Below, in pieces: positions 34,787 through 43,804 of a stretch of DNA of 64,000 nt (within the stretch, counting starts at the first letter, position 1; every line of letters starts with the position of its first letter). Source of the stretch: Comamonas granuli NBRC 101663. GTDB lineage: Bacteria; Pseudomonadota; Gammaproteobacteria; Burkholderiales; Burkholderiaceae_C. The DNA is taken from assembly GCF_000739995.1 (NCBI RefSeq), contig NZ_BBJX01000012.1, forward strand, positions 27,034-91,033, read 5' to 3'. The notes below the pieces were generated by a model. The model had not been told where the DNA came from and made no database searches. It was given only the letters and a program-made list of their open reading frames with translations. The position numbers and the translations under genes were made by a program.

Positions 34787-36460
34787 ATGCGCTGGAACAT
34801 AGGACAACGGCTGGGCCTGCTGCTTGCCAGCTTCAGCGTGCTGGCGGCGCTGGTGCTGGGCTACCTCACCTACACGGCGGCGCGCGACATGCTTGAGCAG
34901 CGCGCCCAGCGCACCCTGCAGCGCACGGCGCGCGTGCTGGCAGCCCAGTTGCAGTCGGGCTTTGACAGCGTGGGGCGCGATGCGACCGTGCTGGCGCACC
35001 TGGCCGCCAGCCCCACGGTGCAGCAGGCGGCAGCGCACCGGCAGGTGCTGGCCGATGCCTTCCAGTCCCTGCTGCTGGCGCGGCCGGCCTACCTGCAGGT
35101 GCGCTTCGTCGGCATGCAGGACCATGGCCTGGAGCTGGTGCGCGTGCACCGGCAGGCCGATGGCCGCGTTGCGCGCACGCCCGATGCGCAATTGCAGGAG
35201 AAGGCGCACTTCCCCTTCGTCTTCGAGACCCGGCGCCTGGCGCCGGGGCAGGTGTATCTGGGCGACTTCGGCACCAGCCTGGACGAGGCCCAGGGCCTGC
35301 CGGGGGAGGCGGTGTTCAGCGTCGCCGCCCCCGTGGTGGCCGGCACGGACGTGGTGGGCGTGGTCGAGGTGCGCGTGGATGCCTCGGTCTTTCTCGCGCG
35401 CGTGAGCGCGGGCCTGCCCGAACCCTATGGTTTCTACCTGGCCAACCGCTGGGGCGACTACCTGGTGCACCCCGAGCGCAGCAAGGCCTTCGGCTTCGAG
35501 CGCGGCGAGCGCGTGCTGGTGCAGGAGGAGTTTCCCTCCACCGCCGCCCTGCTCGACGGCGCTGCGGCGGAGCAGGGTTTTGCCCAGCCCGACGCGCAGG
35601 GCATGGACGAGGCCTACGCCTTCCTGCGCGTGCCCCAGGGCGTGCCCGAGAGCGGGCGCTTCCTGGTGATGGGCCTGTCCGAGCCCATGGCGGCCGTGCA
35701 GGCCGATGTGCAGCAACTGGGGCGCAGCATGCTGCAGATGCTGGCCGTGGTGGCGCTGGCGGCGCTGCTGCTGGCGGCCGGGGTGTCGCGCGTGGTCACC
35801 GGGCCGCTGCGCTCCGTGATGCGCGCCGCCGAGGCCTTCTCGCAGGGCCGCTCGCATGGGGATTTGCCGGTGGCGCGCCAGGACGAGCTGGGCGAGCTGG
35901 CGCGCAGCTTTGCCGACATGGAGGAGCAGATCCGCCGCCAGATGCACGAGCTCAACCGCAGCCGCGATGCCATGGCGCACCTGGCCCACCACGATCCGCT
36001 CACCGGCCTGCCCAACCGCCGCATGTTCGAGCAGCGCCTGCAGGAGGCGCTCGAGCGCGCGCAGCGCAGCGGGCGCTCCTGCATGGTGGTGTTCGTCGAC
36101 CTCGACGATTTCAAGGCCGTGAACGACAAGCTCGGCCACGCCGTGGGCGACGCCGTGCTGCAGGCGGCGGCGCGCACCATCCGCGGCGCCGTGCGCCAGG
36201 TGGACACGGTGGCGCGCCTGGCGGGCGACGAGTTCACCGTGCTGTGCGAGAACGTGGACACCGAGGCGGACGCGCAGCGCGTGCTGGCCAAGCTGCGCCG
36301 CGCCTTCGAGGAGCCGCTGCCCATCGATGGCCGGCCCCTGGCCGTGCGCGCCAGCATGGGCGTGAGCCGCTACCCGCAGGACGCGCAGGACGCGCACACC
36401 CTGCTGGCCAGCGCCGACGCGGCCATGTACCGCAGCAAGAAGCAGCGCGGCGGCGAGTGA
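34787..36460 (+). CDS. Membrane diguanylate cyclase with large periplasmic sensor and HAMP domain
   Basis: Predicted to make cyclic di-GMP in response to a periplasmic signal. The 557 residues comprise a first helix (about 8-28), a periplasmic domain of about 285 residues (double-CACHE size; FAFETRR-like turns and GEAVFSVAAPVVAG near 180), a second helix (about 316-336), a HAMP linker (PLRSVMRAAEAFSQG...DELGELARSF) and a GGDEF domain starting HLAHHDPLTGLPNRRMFEQ. The active-site signature is AGDEF (479-483), a variant that is still active in several characterised enzymes; an RQVD (I-site RxxD) sits five residues before it, so product inhibition is expected. No EAL domain. It starts directly after the binding-protein stop, implying a coupled sensor pair. 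Confidence 0.9.
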   Translation: MRWNIGQRLGLLLASFSVLAALVLGYLTYTAARDMLEQRAQRTLQRTARVLAAQLQSGFDSVGRDATVLAHLAASPTVQQAAAHRQVLADAFQSLLLARPAYLQVRFVGMQDHGLELVRVHRQADGRVARTPDAQLQEKAHFPFVFETRRLAPGQVYLGDFGTSLDEAQGLPGEAVFSVAAPVVAGTDVVGVVEVRVDASVFLARVSAGLPEPYGFYLANRWGDYLVHPERSKAFGFERGERVLVQEEFPSTAALLDGAAAEQGFAQPDAQGMDEAYAFLRVPQGVPESGRFLVMGLSEPMAAVQADVQQLGRSMLQMLAVVALAALLLAAGVSRVVTGPLRSVMRAAEAFSQGRSHGDLPVARQDELGELARSFADMEEQIRRQMHELNRSRDAMAHLAHHDPLTGLPNRRMFEQRLQEALERAQRSGRSCMVVFVDLDDFKAVNDKLGHAVGDAVLQAAARTIRGAVRQVDTVARLAGDEFTVLCENVDTEADAQRVLAKLRRAFEEPLPIDGRPLAVRASMGVSRYPQDAQDAHTLLASADAAMYRSKKQRGGE

Positions 36461-36469
36461 GGGTGCGGG

Positions 36470-36526
36470 TGCTATTTTTTCAATAGCTGCCTGCGCTTGC
36501 CGGCAGGGCGCTGGGGGCGTTTTTTA
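36470..36526 (+). repeat. Dispersed two-hairpin repeat, copy 10 (convergent gap, supplies ggt stop codon)
   Basis: TGCTATTTTTTCAATAGCTG (first hairpin GCTATT...AATAGC), CCTGCGCTTGCCGGCAGGGCGCTGG in pieces, then GGGCGTTTTTTAG. The last bases form the ggt stop codon on the minus strand (36524-36526). On the plus strand the GC-rich part followed by six T residues could stop transcription of the diguanylate cyclase gene. Confidence 0.7.
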
Positions 36527-38344
36527 GTCGCCCATGACCACGCCTTCGCGCCGCGGGTCGGCGCCGCCCAGCCATGCGGGCTGGCCCTGGGCCTGGCCGC
36601 GCGTGATGGCCTGCAGGCCGCTGGTCATGTTCATCTCGCGCACCTCGGCGCCGCGCGTGCGCAAGGCCTGCACCGTGGCGGCGGGAAAGCGCTGCTCCTC
36701 CAGCAGCGTGGGGCCACCCAGCGAGCCGAAGTTGGGCAGGGCGATGGCCTGCTGCGGCGTCAGGCCCCACTGCAGCACGCCGTACAGCGTCTTGGCCGTG
36801 TAGTGGATGATGAGCGCGCCGCCGGGGCTGCCCGCGCTCATCAGCACCTGGCCCGTGGCCTGGTCCAGCACCAGCGTGGGCGCCATGGACGAACGTGGGC
36901 GCTTGCCCGGCTCCACGCGGTTGGCGATCTTGCGGCCCTGTGCGTCCTGCGGCGCGAAGCTGAAGTCGGTCAGCTCGTTGTTGAGCAAGAAGCCCTGCAC
37001 CATCTGGCGTGCGCCAAAGGCGTCCTCGATGGTCGTGGTCATGGCCAGGGCGTGGCCCTGGGCGTCAATGATGCTGATGTGGCTGGTGCCGTATTCGGGC
37101 TGCTGCGGCATGGGTGCAAAGCTGGTGCGCTGCGCGCCGCCGGGCTGGCCGGCGGGTGCGGTCTGGAGGCTTTGCGGGCCGATGAGGCGGGCGCGGCTGG
37201 CGAGGTAGGCCGGATCGAGCAGGCTCATCCAGTCGCCGCCCGGCGCGGGCACGAAATCGGGGTCGGCGACATACTGGGCGCGGTCGGCAAAGGCCAGGCG
37301 CGCGGCCTCGGTGTACAGGTGCAGCCAGTCGGCGCTGGGCAGCGGGCCTTGCGGGCTGTCCTGCAGCGGCAGGCTGGCGGCCGGCGTGTGGTCCAGGATG
37401 CCCAGGATCTGCCCCACCGCGATGGCGCCCGAACTCGGCGGCGGGAAGCCGCACAGGCGCAGCGCGCGTTCGTGCACGCGCCAGTCGTGGCACAGGGCGT
37501 CGCGCTCGCGCGGCTGGTAGCCCGCCAGGTCCTGCAGCGTCATGCGGCCGGGGTTGGTGGGGTGGTTCTGCACCTTCTGCACGATGGCCTGCGCCACCTC
37601 GCCCTCGTGCAGCGCGCGGCTGCCCTGCGCGGCGATCTGGCGCAGCACGGCGGCCAGCGTGGGGTTGCGCAGCACATGGCCCACGGGCCAGGCTTCGCCC
37701 CGGCTGTCGAAGAAATAGGCCGCGGCCACCGGGTCGAGCTTGAGGTACTTGTCGCTCCGCACCAGGGTGTGCAAGCGGGGGCTGACCTTGAAGCCCTGCT
37801 CCGCCAGGGTGATGGCCGGCTGGAACAGCGTGGCCCAGGGCAGCCGGCCGTGCTGGCGGTGGGCCTGCTCGAGCATGCGCACGGTGCCGGGCACGCCCAC
37901 CGAGCGCCCGCCGACCACGGCGGTGGGGAAAGGCAGGGGCTTGCCGTCGGGACCGAGGAAGAGCTTTTCGTCCGCGGCCGCGGGCGCCGTCTCGCGCCCG
38001 TCGAAGGCCTGCATGCGCTGGCCGTCGTAGTGCAGCAGAAAGGCGCCGCCGCCGATGCCGCTGGACTGCGGCTCCACCAGCGTGAGCACCATTTGCACGG
38101 CGATGGCGGCATCCACCGCCGAACCTCCGGCCTTGAGGATCTGGTAGCCCGCGTCCGTGGCCAGCGGATTGGCCGCGGCCACGGCGAAGCGGCTCGTGGT
38201 CCAGCCGGGCTTGGCGCTGTAGCCCGAGCTGCCCTCGGGCTGCTCGGGCACCGTGTAGCTGAACGGGGCGCTAGTGTGGGCGCAGCCCGCGAGCCAGGCG
38301 GCCAGCGCGAGCGCACCCAGGCGGGAGGCAGGCAAAGAGGTCAT
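36524..38344 (-). CDS. ggt: Gamma-glutamyltransferase (gamma-glutamyltranspeptidase), lipoprotein form
   Basis: Cleaves the gamma-glutamyl bond of glutathione and related amides in the periplasm; made as a precursor that cuts itself into two chains. The 606 residues start with a lipoprotein signal (ALALAAWLAGC, lipid cysteine 21), then FAVAAANPLATDAGYQILKAGGSAVDAA and SSGIGGGAFLLHYDG, family N-terminal motifs. The autocleavage/nucleophile threonine is Thr420 in EYGTSHISIID, and AMTTTIEDAFGA and SAGSPGGALI follow in the small subunit. Start ATG 38344 gives a proper signal peptide; an earlier in-frame ATG would not. A lipobox is less common for this enzyme than a plain signal peptide. Confidence 0.94.
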   Translation of the reverse strand: MTSLPASRLGALALAAWLAGCAHTSAPFSYTVPEQPEGSSGYSAKPGWTTSRFAVAAANPLATDAGYQILKAGGSAVDAAIAVQMVLTLVEPQSSGIGGGAFLLHYDGQRMQAFDGRETAPAAADEKLFLGPDGKPLPFPTAVVGGRSVGVPGTVRMLEQAHRQHGRLPWATLFQPAITLAEQGFKVSPRLHTLVRSDKYLKLDPVAAAYFFDSRGEAWPVGHVLRNPTLAAVLRQIAAQGSRALHEGEVAQAIVQKVQNHPTNPGRMTLQDLAGYQPRERDALCHDWRVHERALRLCGFPPPSSGAIAVGQILGILDHTPAASLPLQDSPQGPLPSADWLHLYTEAARLAFADRAQYVADPDFVPAPGGDWMSLLDPAYLASRARLIGPQSLQTAPAGQPGGAQRTSFAPMPQQPEYGTSHISIIDAQGHALAMTTTIEDAFGARQMVQGFLLNNELTDFSFAPQDAQGRKIANRVEPGKRPRSSMAPTLVLDQATGQVLMSAGSPGGALIIHYTAKTLYGVLQWGLTPQQAIALPNFGSLGGPTLLEEQRFPAATVQALRTRGAEVREMNMTSGLQAITRGQAQGQPAWLGGADPRREGVVMGD

Positions 38345-38410
38345 GGGCGTCTTTTGCAAAGGGCGGGCGCCCATGCTAGCCCTGAAGCCTGGTGCGTGCA
38401 AACCCCAAGG

Positions 38411-38461
38411 GAAAAAGGCATGCAGCGCTTGCTGTACAAGCGCTAGCAGCTATGAAAAACA
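38411..38461 (-). repeat. Dispersed two-hairpin repeat, copy 11 (between second diguanylate cyclase and ggt)
   Basis: On the minus strand: TTTTTCATAGCTGCTAGCGC, then CTTGTACAGCAAGCGCTGCATGCC and TTTTTCCC. The hairpin AGCGCTTG (38424-38431) / CAAGCGCT (38437-38444) is perfect, and a run of five T residues (38412-38416) follows, so it may also end transcription of the cyclase gene. Confidence 0.7.
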
Positions 38462-38485
38462 GAGCGAATGGCGGGCGGTGCCGTG

Positions 38486-40072
38486 TCAGGCGCCGACCAC
38501 GCGGTTCTTGCCCGAGCGCTTGGCCAGGTACATGCCCTGGTCGGCGCGGCGTATGGCTTCGGTCGCCGTCTCGGAGGGCATCCATTGCGCCACGCCGGCG
38601 CTGAAGGTGATGAGAATGCGCTCGTCGTTGCGCAGGAAAAAGCGCGTGGTCAGCTCGCGCTGCAGGCGCTGCATAGCCTCCACGCCGTGCTCCTGGGTGG
38701 TGTCGGGCAGCAGCAGCACGAACTCCTCGCCGCCGTAGCGGGCCAGCTGGTCCTGCGGGCGCATCACGGTGCGCACGACCTGGGCCAGGTGCACCAGGGC
38801 TGCGTCGCCGGTCTCGTGCCCCAGCCGGTCGTTGAGCTGCTTGAAGTTGTCCACGTCCAGCAGGGCCACGCACAGGGGCGATTCGGTGCGGCGCGCACGC
38901 GCCATTTCGCGCTCGATGACTTCGTCCAGCCCCTTGCGGTTGAGCGAGCCGGTCAGCGGGTCGTGGCGTGCCTGGGCGCTGGCCTTGTCGAGCTCCTGCT
39001 GCAGTTGCGCCATCTCGGCCTGCTTTTGCGCCGTGCGCTCGCGCAGCTCGGTCAGCTCGGCATGGGTCAGGCGCGTGTCCAGGGCCATGGCGCGCGTGGC
39101 GCGCACCACCTCGCCCAGCACGGGGGTGATGTCCTCGATGCGGCTGGCCTGGGCGATCTGCTCGGCGCAGCGCTCCATCTGGCTCTGGTAGCCGCTGCTG
39201 GCATCGGTCATGGCCGAGAGGCGTTCGACGAAGATGGCCAGCATCTCCTTCATCTGCTCCTGCGCCTCGACCATGCGGCCCTTGGCCTCGGTCTGCTTGA
39301 AGATCACGTCCTTGAGGCGGCGCTGCACATCGTCCAGGCGGCGCAGGGTGAGCGGCTGCGCCGTGGCCGCCATGAGCGCCTCGGCCTGGCCGTGCAGCCA
39401 CTGGTCGTCGATGCTCAGCGCGGTGATGTTGGCGAACACCAGCTGCAGCAGCTCCAGCAGCGTGGCGCGGATGGCGGCCTGGTCTTCGGCGGCGAACGAG
39501 AGCCGGAAGGTGAAGTTGCCCAGCATGAGCTGCAGGGTGCTGGCCGCGGGCTCGGGCTGGCGCAGGAAGTGCACGAGCTGCTCGCCCAGCAGGTGCACGC
39601 GCGCGTCGTCGCTGCTCAGGCCATGCAGGGTGTGCTCGATGAGCCGCGCCATTTGCTCGGCCAGCTCCTTGGGCACCACCCCGGGGCGTGTGCCCGCCGC
39701 GGCGCTGGCGCTGGGCGCAGCAGCAGCGGCCGGGGACGCCAGGGGCGCTGCCGCGGCGCCGGCGTCCAGGCTGGCCACCGGCGCGCTGCCGCCGAGCTTG
39801 GCGTAGCCCACCAGCACGGCCTGCAGTGCGGACCAGTCCTTCTGGCCCACGGCGGCTTCGAACTGCTCGAGCAGGCGCTTTTGCGCGGCGGTCTGGCCCG
39901 GGATGACGCGCAGGATCTGGCGCAGCGGCAGCTCGGGGAAGGGGGTGGGGGAGGTGCAGCCCGCAATTTCGTCGTAGATCTGCCGGAAATGCTCCGGCGT
40001 GGGCGGCAGGCGCTGCTGGGCGAGCTGCTTGAGGGTGTCGCGCGCGATATCCGAGGGAAGGCGTTCAGCCAT
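38486..40072 (-). CDS. Cytoplasmic diguanylate cyclase (GGDEF) with N-terminal helical domain
   Basis: Predicted cyclic di-GMP synthase. The 528-residue protein has no membrane helix. The first ~60 residues (TLKQLAQQRLPPTPEHFRQIYDEIAG) match a helical region often found before GGDEF domains in beta-proteobacteria, followed by an Ala/Pro-rich linker (about 108-135), a long helical region with a coiled coil just before the catalytic domain (LRERTAQKQAEMAQLQQELDK), and a GGDEF domain from RHDPLTGSLNRKGLDE. The signature is GGEEF (447-451), with an RPQD I-site five residues earlier, so it should be active and feedback-inhibited. ATG 40072 is used; an earlier TTG is possible. What the N-terminal domain senses is unknown. 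Confidence 0.9.
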   Translation of the reverse strand: MAERLPSDIARDTLKQLAQQRLPPTPEHFRQIYDEIAGCTSPTPFPELPLRQILRVIPGQTAAQKRLLEQFEAAVGQKDWSALQAVLVGYAKLGGSAPVASLDAGAAAAPLASPAAAAAPSASAAAGTRPGVVPKELAEQMARLIEHTLHGLSSDDARVHLLGEQLVHFLRQPEPAASTLQLMLGNFTFRLSFAAEDQAAIRATLLELLQLVFANITALSIDDQWLHGQAEALMAATAQPLTLRRLDDVQRRLKDVIFKQTEAKGRMVEAQEQMKEMLAIFVERLSAMTDASSGYQSQMERCAEQIAQASRIEDITPVLGEVVRATRAMALDTRLTHAELTELRERTAQKQAEMAQLQQELDKASAQARHDPLTGSLNRKGLDEVIEREMARARRTESPLCVALLDVDNFKQLNDRLGHETGDAALVHLAQVVRTVMRPQDQLARYGGEEFVLLLPDTTQEHGVEAMQRLQRELTTRFFLRNDERILITFSAGVAQWMPSETATEAIRRADQGMYLAKRSGKNRVVGA

Positions 40073-40182
40073 GGCGGGCAGGAGTGAAGACAGGGGTCTG
40101 TCCAAAGTCCGCTAGTGTGACAGAGGTGGCATGCCTTGCACAGAGCGGCCGCCCGGCCATGGCGTCCGGCGATGCCGGGTGC

Positions 40183-41157
40183 TCAGTTGACCAGCACCAG
40201 CTTGCCTTGCACGCTGCGCGAGCCCATGCGGGCAAAGGCCGCGGGCAGTTCGGCCATGGGCATGGTGCGGTCGATCACGGGCTTGATCTTGCCCTGGGCG
40301 TACCACTGGGCCAGCTCCATCATCATGGCGGCGTTGGCCTTGGGTTCGCGCTTGGCGAACTCGCCCCAGAACACACCCACGATGGAGGCGCCCTTGAGCA
40401 GGGGCAGGTTCAGCGGCAGCGCCGGGATGGGGCCGGAGGCGAAGCCCACCACCAGGTAGCGGCCGCGCCAGGCGATGGAGCGGAAGGCCGGCTCGGCGAA
40501 GTCGCCGCCCACGGGGTCGTAGATGACGTCCGGGCCCTTGCCCTCGGTCAGGCGCTTGATGGCTTCGCGCAGGTCTTCCTTGCCGTAATTGATGGTGGCG
40601 TCCGCGCCCAGCGAGGTGCACAGGGCGCATTTCTCGTCGGTAGAGGCGGCGGCGATCACTTTGGCGCCCATGGCCTTGGCGATCTGGATGGCCGCCGTGC
40701 CCACGCCGCCGGCCGCGCCCAGGATCAGCACGGTCTCGCCGGCTTTGAGCTGGGCACGGTCCACCAGCGCGTGGTGCGAGGTGGCGTAGATCATGATGAA
40801 GGCGGCCGCGTCCACATGCGGGAAGCCGGGGGGCAGGGGCATGCACAGCGCGGCCGGGGCGATGGTGTGGGTGCCGAAGCCGCCGGTGCCCGAGAGGCAG
40901 GCCACGTTCTGGCCGGGCTGCAGGTGGGTCACGCCCTCGCCCACGGCCTGCACCACACCCGCGTATTCCGAGCCCGGCACGAAGGGCAGCGGGGGCTTCA
41001 TCTGGTACTTGTTCTGCACGATCAGCAGGTCGGGGAAGTTCAGGCTCGCGGCCTTGATCTCCACCAGCACCTCCCCGGCCTTGGGCGCAGGGGAGGGCAG
41101 TTCGGTCCAGGTCAGGGCATCGACGCCCGTGGGGGTGGTGCATAGCCATGCGTGCAT
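40183..41157 (-). CDS. NADPH:quinone oxidoreductase family protein (zinc-independent MDR)
   Basis: Medium-chain dehydrogenase/reductase of the quinone-oxidoreductase branch, using NADPH to reduce quinones or activated alkenes. The 324 residues show the N-terminal GroES-like part with PFVPGSEYAGVVQAVGEGV (about 58-76) and a nucleotide-binding fold with LILGAAGGVGTAAIQIAKAMGA (about 145-166), matching AxxGxxG. The zinc-ligand cysteines of alcohol dehydrogenases are not present in the usual lobe, consistent with a QOR. The ATG at 41157 follows GGAGAC. It precedes the second diguanylate cyclase gene on the same strand with a 110-base gap. The physiological substrate cannot be read from sequence. 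Confidence 0.88.
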   Translation of the reverse strand: MHAWLCTTPTGVDALTWTELPSPAPKAGEVLVEIKAASLNFPDLLIVQNKYQMKPPLPFVPGSEYAGVVQAVGEGVTHLQPGQNVACLSGTGGFGTHTIAPAALCMPLPPGFPHVDAAAFIMIYATSHHALVDRAQLKAGETVLILGAAGGVGTAAIQIAKAMGAKVIAAASTDEKCALCTSLGADATINYGKEDLREAIKRLTEGKGPDVIYDPVGGDFAEPAFRSIAWRGRYLVVGFASGPIPALPLNLPLLKGASIVGVFWGEFAKREPKANAAMMMELAQWYAQGKIKPVIDRTMPMAELPAAFARMGSRSVQGKLVLVN

Positions 41158-41272
41158 GGTTTGTCTCCGGTCAAGAAAATCGAAAACAAAATCATAGGCG
41201 CCGCTCCAGGGCGGTCGTGTCCCTCGGGCGACGGCACCAGGCCGCTCCGGCGCCGCGCCGGGAGCGGGCGCC

Positions 41273-41278
41273 TACAAT
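41273..41278 (+). promoter_or_regulatory. Possible -10 box for surE (CCTACAAT)
   Basis: GCCTACAATCG lies 24 bases before the surE ATG, inside otherwise very GC-rich sequence and identical in core to sites before ppsA, scpB and the yfgM-like gene. A -35 box is not evident. Confidence 0.35.
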
Positions 41279-41301
41279 CGCCGCGAATTGCGCACTGAAC
41301 C

Positions 41302-42060
41302 ATGAAGATTCTTCTGTCCAACGACGATGGCTACCAGGCCCCGGGCATCGTGGCCCTGCACCGCGCCCTGCAGCAGGTCGCCGAGGTGGAGGTGGTGGCC
41401 CCCGAGCACAACAACAGCGCCAAGTCCAACGCGCTCACGCTCAACGCCCCTCTGTACGTGCACCAGGCGGCCAACGGCTTTCGCTACGTCAACGGCACGC
41501 CGGCCGACTGCGTCCACATCGCGCTCACCGGCCTGCTGGGCTACCGGCCCGACCTCGTGGTCTCGGGCATCAACAACGGTGCCAACATGGGCGACGACAC
41601 CATTTACTCCGGTACCGTGGGCGCCGCCATGGAGGGCTACCTGTTCGGCATTCCCGCCATCGCCTTCTCGCAGGTGGACAAGGGCTGGGGCGAGCTCGAA
41701 GCCGCTGCCCAGAAGGCGGCCGACATGGTGCGCCAGATGACCACCCAGAAGCTCATCGGCCCGGCGCCCTGGCTGCTCAATGTGAACATTCCCAACCTGC
41801 CCCTGGAAGCCCTGCGCGGCATCAAGCTCTGCCGCCTGGGGCGGCGCCATGCCGCCGAGCGCGTCATCACCCAGGTCAGCCCGCGCGGCGAGACCATGTA
41901 CTGGATCGGCGGTGCCGGTGCGGCATTGGACGCCAGCGAGGGCACGGACTTCCATGCCACGGCGCTGGGCCATGTTTCGGTCACGCCGCTGAAGATCGAC
42001 CTGACCGACCACCAGAACCTGGGCTACTGGGCGCAGACGGCGGCCCGGCTCTCGGCCTGA
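41302..42060 (+). CDS. surE: 5'-nucleotidase SurE (stationary-phase survival protein)
   Basis: Metal-dependent phosphatase acting on nucleoside 5'- and 3'-monophosphates. The 252 residues start [15 protein letters not shown], with the metal ligands Asp8 and Asp9, followed by [15 protein letters not shown] (Ser/Asn ligands), [28 protein letters not shown] (Asn ligand) and [22 protein letters not shown], all diagnostic. First gene of surE-pcm-nlpD; pcm starts 13 bases after its stop. Confidence 0.96.
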   Translation: MKILLSNDDGYQAPGIVALHRALQQVAEVEVVAPEHNNSAKSNALTLNAPLYVHQAANGFRYVNGTPADCVHIALTGLLGYRPDLVVSGINNGANMGDDTIYSGTVGAAMEGYLFGIPAIAFSQVDKGWGELEAAAQKAADMVRQMTTQKLIGPAPWLLNVNIPNLPLEALRGIKLCRLGRRHAAERVITQVSPRGETMYWIGGAGAALDASEGTDFHATALGHVSVTPLKIDLTDHQNLGYWAQTAARLSA

Positions 42061-42073
42061 GGCCGCCACAGGC

Positions 42074-42865
42074 ATGCAGCAGCGCCGCCCCGGTTTTCCT
42101 GCACGCATCGCACCCGCGCCCCCGGTCAAGGCGCGCCCGGGCGCGGCGCCGGCCGCACCCTACCCGAGCGCGCGCCTGAGCGTCGCCATGGCCCCACCTG
42201 CGGGCCTGGGACTGGACTCGGCCGCAGTGCGCGCGCGCATGGTGCAGCGCCTGGCAGCGGGCGGCGTGACCGACCCTGCCGTCCTGGCCGCCATGGGCGC
42301 CGTCGAGCGCCACCGCTTCGTGGACAGCGCCCTGGTCAACCAGGCCTACGAGGACACCAGCCTGCCCATCGGCCTGGGCCAGACCATCTCCAAGCCCAGC
42401 ATCGTGGCGCGCATGGCGCAGTTGCTGCTGGGCGCGGAGACCGCGCGCACCACCGGCCGCCTGGGCCGGGTGCTGGAAATCGGCACCGGCTGCGGCTACC
42501 AGGCGGCGGTGCTGGCCTGCCTGGCGCGCGAGGTTTACAGCATCGAGCGCCTGCGCGGCCTGCACGAGAAGGCGCGCACCCACCTGCGCCCCCTGCGCCT
42601 GGCCAATGTGCATCTGCTCTTTGGCGACGGCATGCAGGGCTATGCGCGCGGTGCACCCTATGCAGCCATCGTGGCCGCGGCCGGGGGCACGCAACTGCCC
42701 GAGGCCTGGTGCGAGCAATTGGCTCCCGGGGGGCGCCTGGTGGCGCCCATGGCCGGCGCGAACGGACAGCAGGTGCTGCTGGTGGTGGACCGGACGGCAC
42801 AGGGGCTGAAACAAACCGTGCTGGAGCCCGTGCATTTTGTCCCCCTAAAATCGGGCGTTGCCTGA
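42074..42865 (+). CDS. pcm: Protein-L-isoaspartate O-methyltransferase
   Basis: Repairs aged proteins by methylating isoaspartyl residues with S-adenosylmethionine. The 263-residue product has an extra Ala/Pro-rich lead (about 1-45) and then the standard enzyme: [39 protein letters not shown] (substrate region), [16 protein letters not shown] (SAM motif I), VYSIERL (post-I acid) and [12 protein letters not shown]. The family N-terminus suggests that ATGs near residue 39 or 56 could also serve as start. Sits between surE and nlpD, its usual place. Confidence 0.93.
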   Translation: MQQRRPGFPARIAPAPPVKARPGAAPAAPYPSARLSVAMAPPAGLGLDSAAVRARMVQRLAAGGVTDPAVLAAMGAVERHRFVDSALVNQAYEDTSLPIGLGQTISKPSIVARMAQLLLGAETARTTGRLGRVLEIGTGCGYQAAVLACLAREVYSIERLRGLHEKARTHLRPLRLANVHLLFGDGMQGYARGAPYAAIVAAAGGTQLPEAWCEQLAPGGRLVAPMAGANGQQVLLVVDRTAQGLKQTVLEPVHFVPLKSGVA

Positions 42866-42883
42866 AGGATGTTGGAAGCGCAT

Positions 42884-43804
42884 ATGTTTTTTTCCCGTGG
42901 TCGAGGTCTGTGGGTGGGTGTCGCGGTCTGCAGCATGGCGCTGGCCGCTTGCAGCACGCGCATGACCAGGGCGCCGGTCGAGGACCGGGGTACGGCACTG
43001 ACCGTTCCGGTGCAGCCGCAAACCGCCGAAGTCGTTCCGGCCAAGCCCCTGCCGGGCGCCGAGAATGCCGGCAAGCCGGGGTACTACACCGTCAAGCCCG
43101 GGGATACGCTGATCCGTATCGGGCTGGACAACGGCCAGAGCTGGAAGGACATCGCCCGTTGGAACAACCTGGAGAACCCCAACCTCATCGAGGTCGGGCA
43201 GGTGCTGCGCGTGGCGCCCGTGGGGGCTGCTGTGGCAGTGGCCGAGCCCTCGGGCGTGGTGACCCGGCCTGTGGCTTCCTCCACCCTGGCCGTGGCCCCG
43301 GTGGCCACGGCGTCCAAGCCGGCGGCGGCAGGCAGCGCGCCTGCGCCCGCGCCTGCCGCTTCGGCGCCGGCCGAGGCCAGCGCCGCGCCCGCGGCAGCAC
43401 CCGCGCCTGCTGCCGCGCCTGCAGCCACGGGTGACGACGCCATGGGCTTCATCTGGCCGGCCAGCGGCTCCGTGCTGGCCGGTTTCGACGAGGCCCGCAA
43501 CAAGGGGCTGGACATCGGCGGCAAGGCCGGCGACCCCGTGCATGCCGCGGCGGACGGGCGGGTGGTGTATGCGGGGGCCGGCCTGCGCGGCTACGGCAAT
43601 CTTGTCATCCTCAAGCACAACAACACCTACCTCACGGCCTATGCCCACAACCAGACGCTGCTGGTCAAGGAAGACCAGAACGTGCGCAAGGGCCAGAAGA
43701 TTGCCGAGATGGGCAGCACCGATGCGGACCGCGTGAAGCTGCACTTCGAGATCCGCCGCCAGGGCAAGCCCGTGGATCCGGCGCGCTTCCTGCCGGCGCG
43801 CTGA
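42884..43804 (+). CDS. nlpD: NlpD-type lipoprotein: LysM plus LytM (M23) domain, probably a non-catalytic amidase activator
   Basis: Outer-membrane lipoprotein expected to activate a cell-wall amidase during division. From ATG 42884 (GGAAG 5-6 bases upstream; another ATG five codons earlier) it has a signal ending LAAC (lipid Cys23), a LysM domain YYTVKPGDTLIRIGLDNG...NLIEVGQVLRV (about 67-112), an Ala/Pro-rich linker (about 120-180) and an M23-type domain (about 190-300). The metal ligands are altered: the HxxxD site reads NKGLD, and the terminal HxH reads KLH (VKLHFEI), while YAHN keeps one histidine. Such loss is the rule in E. coli NlpD and EnvC. The usual next gene, rpoS, is absent. Confidence 0.92.
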   Translation: MFFSRGRGLWVGVAVCSMALAACSTRMTRAPVEDRGTALTVPVQPQTAEVVPAKPLPGAENAGKPGYYTVKPGDTLIRIGLDNGQSWKDIARWNNLENPNLIEVGQVLRVAPVGAAVAVAEPSGVVTRPVASSTLAVAPVATASKPAAAGSAPAPAPAASAPAEASAAPAAAPAPAAAPAATGDDAMGFIWPASGSVLAGFDEARNKGLDIGGKAGDPVHAAADGRVVYAGAGLRGYGNLVILKHNNTYLTAYAHNQTLLVKEDQNVRKGQKIAEMGSTDADRVKLHFEIRRQGKPVDPARFLPAR

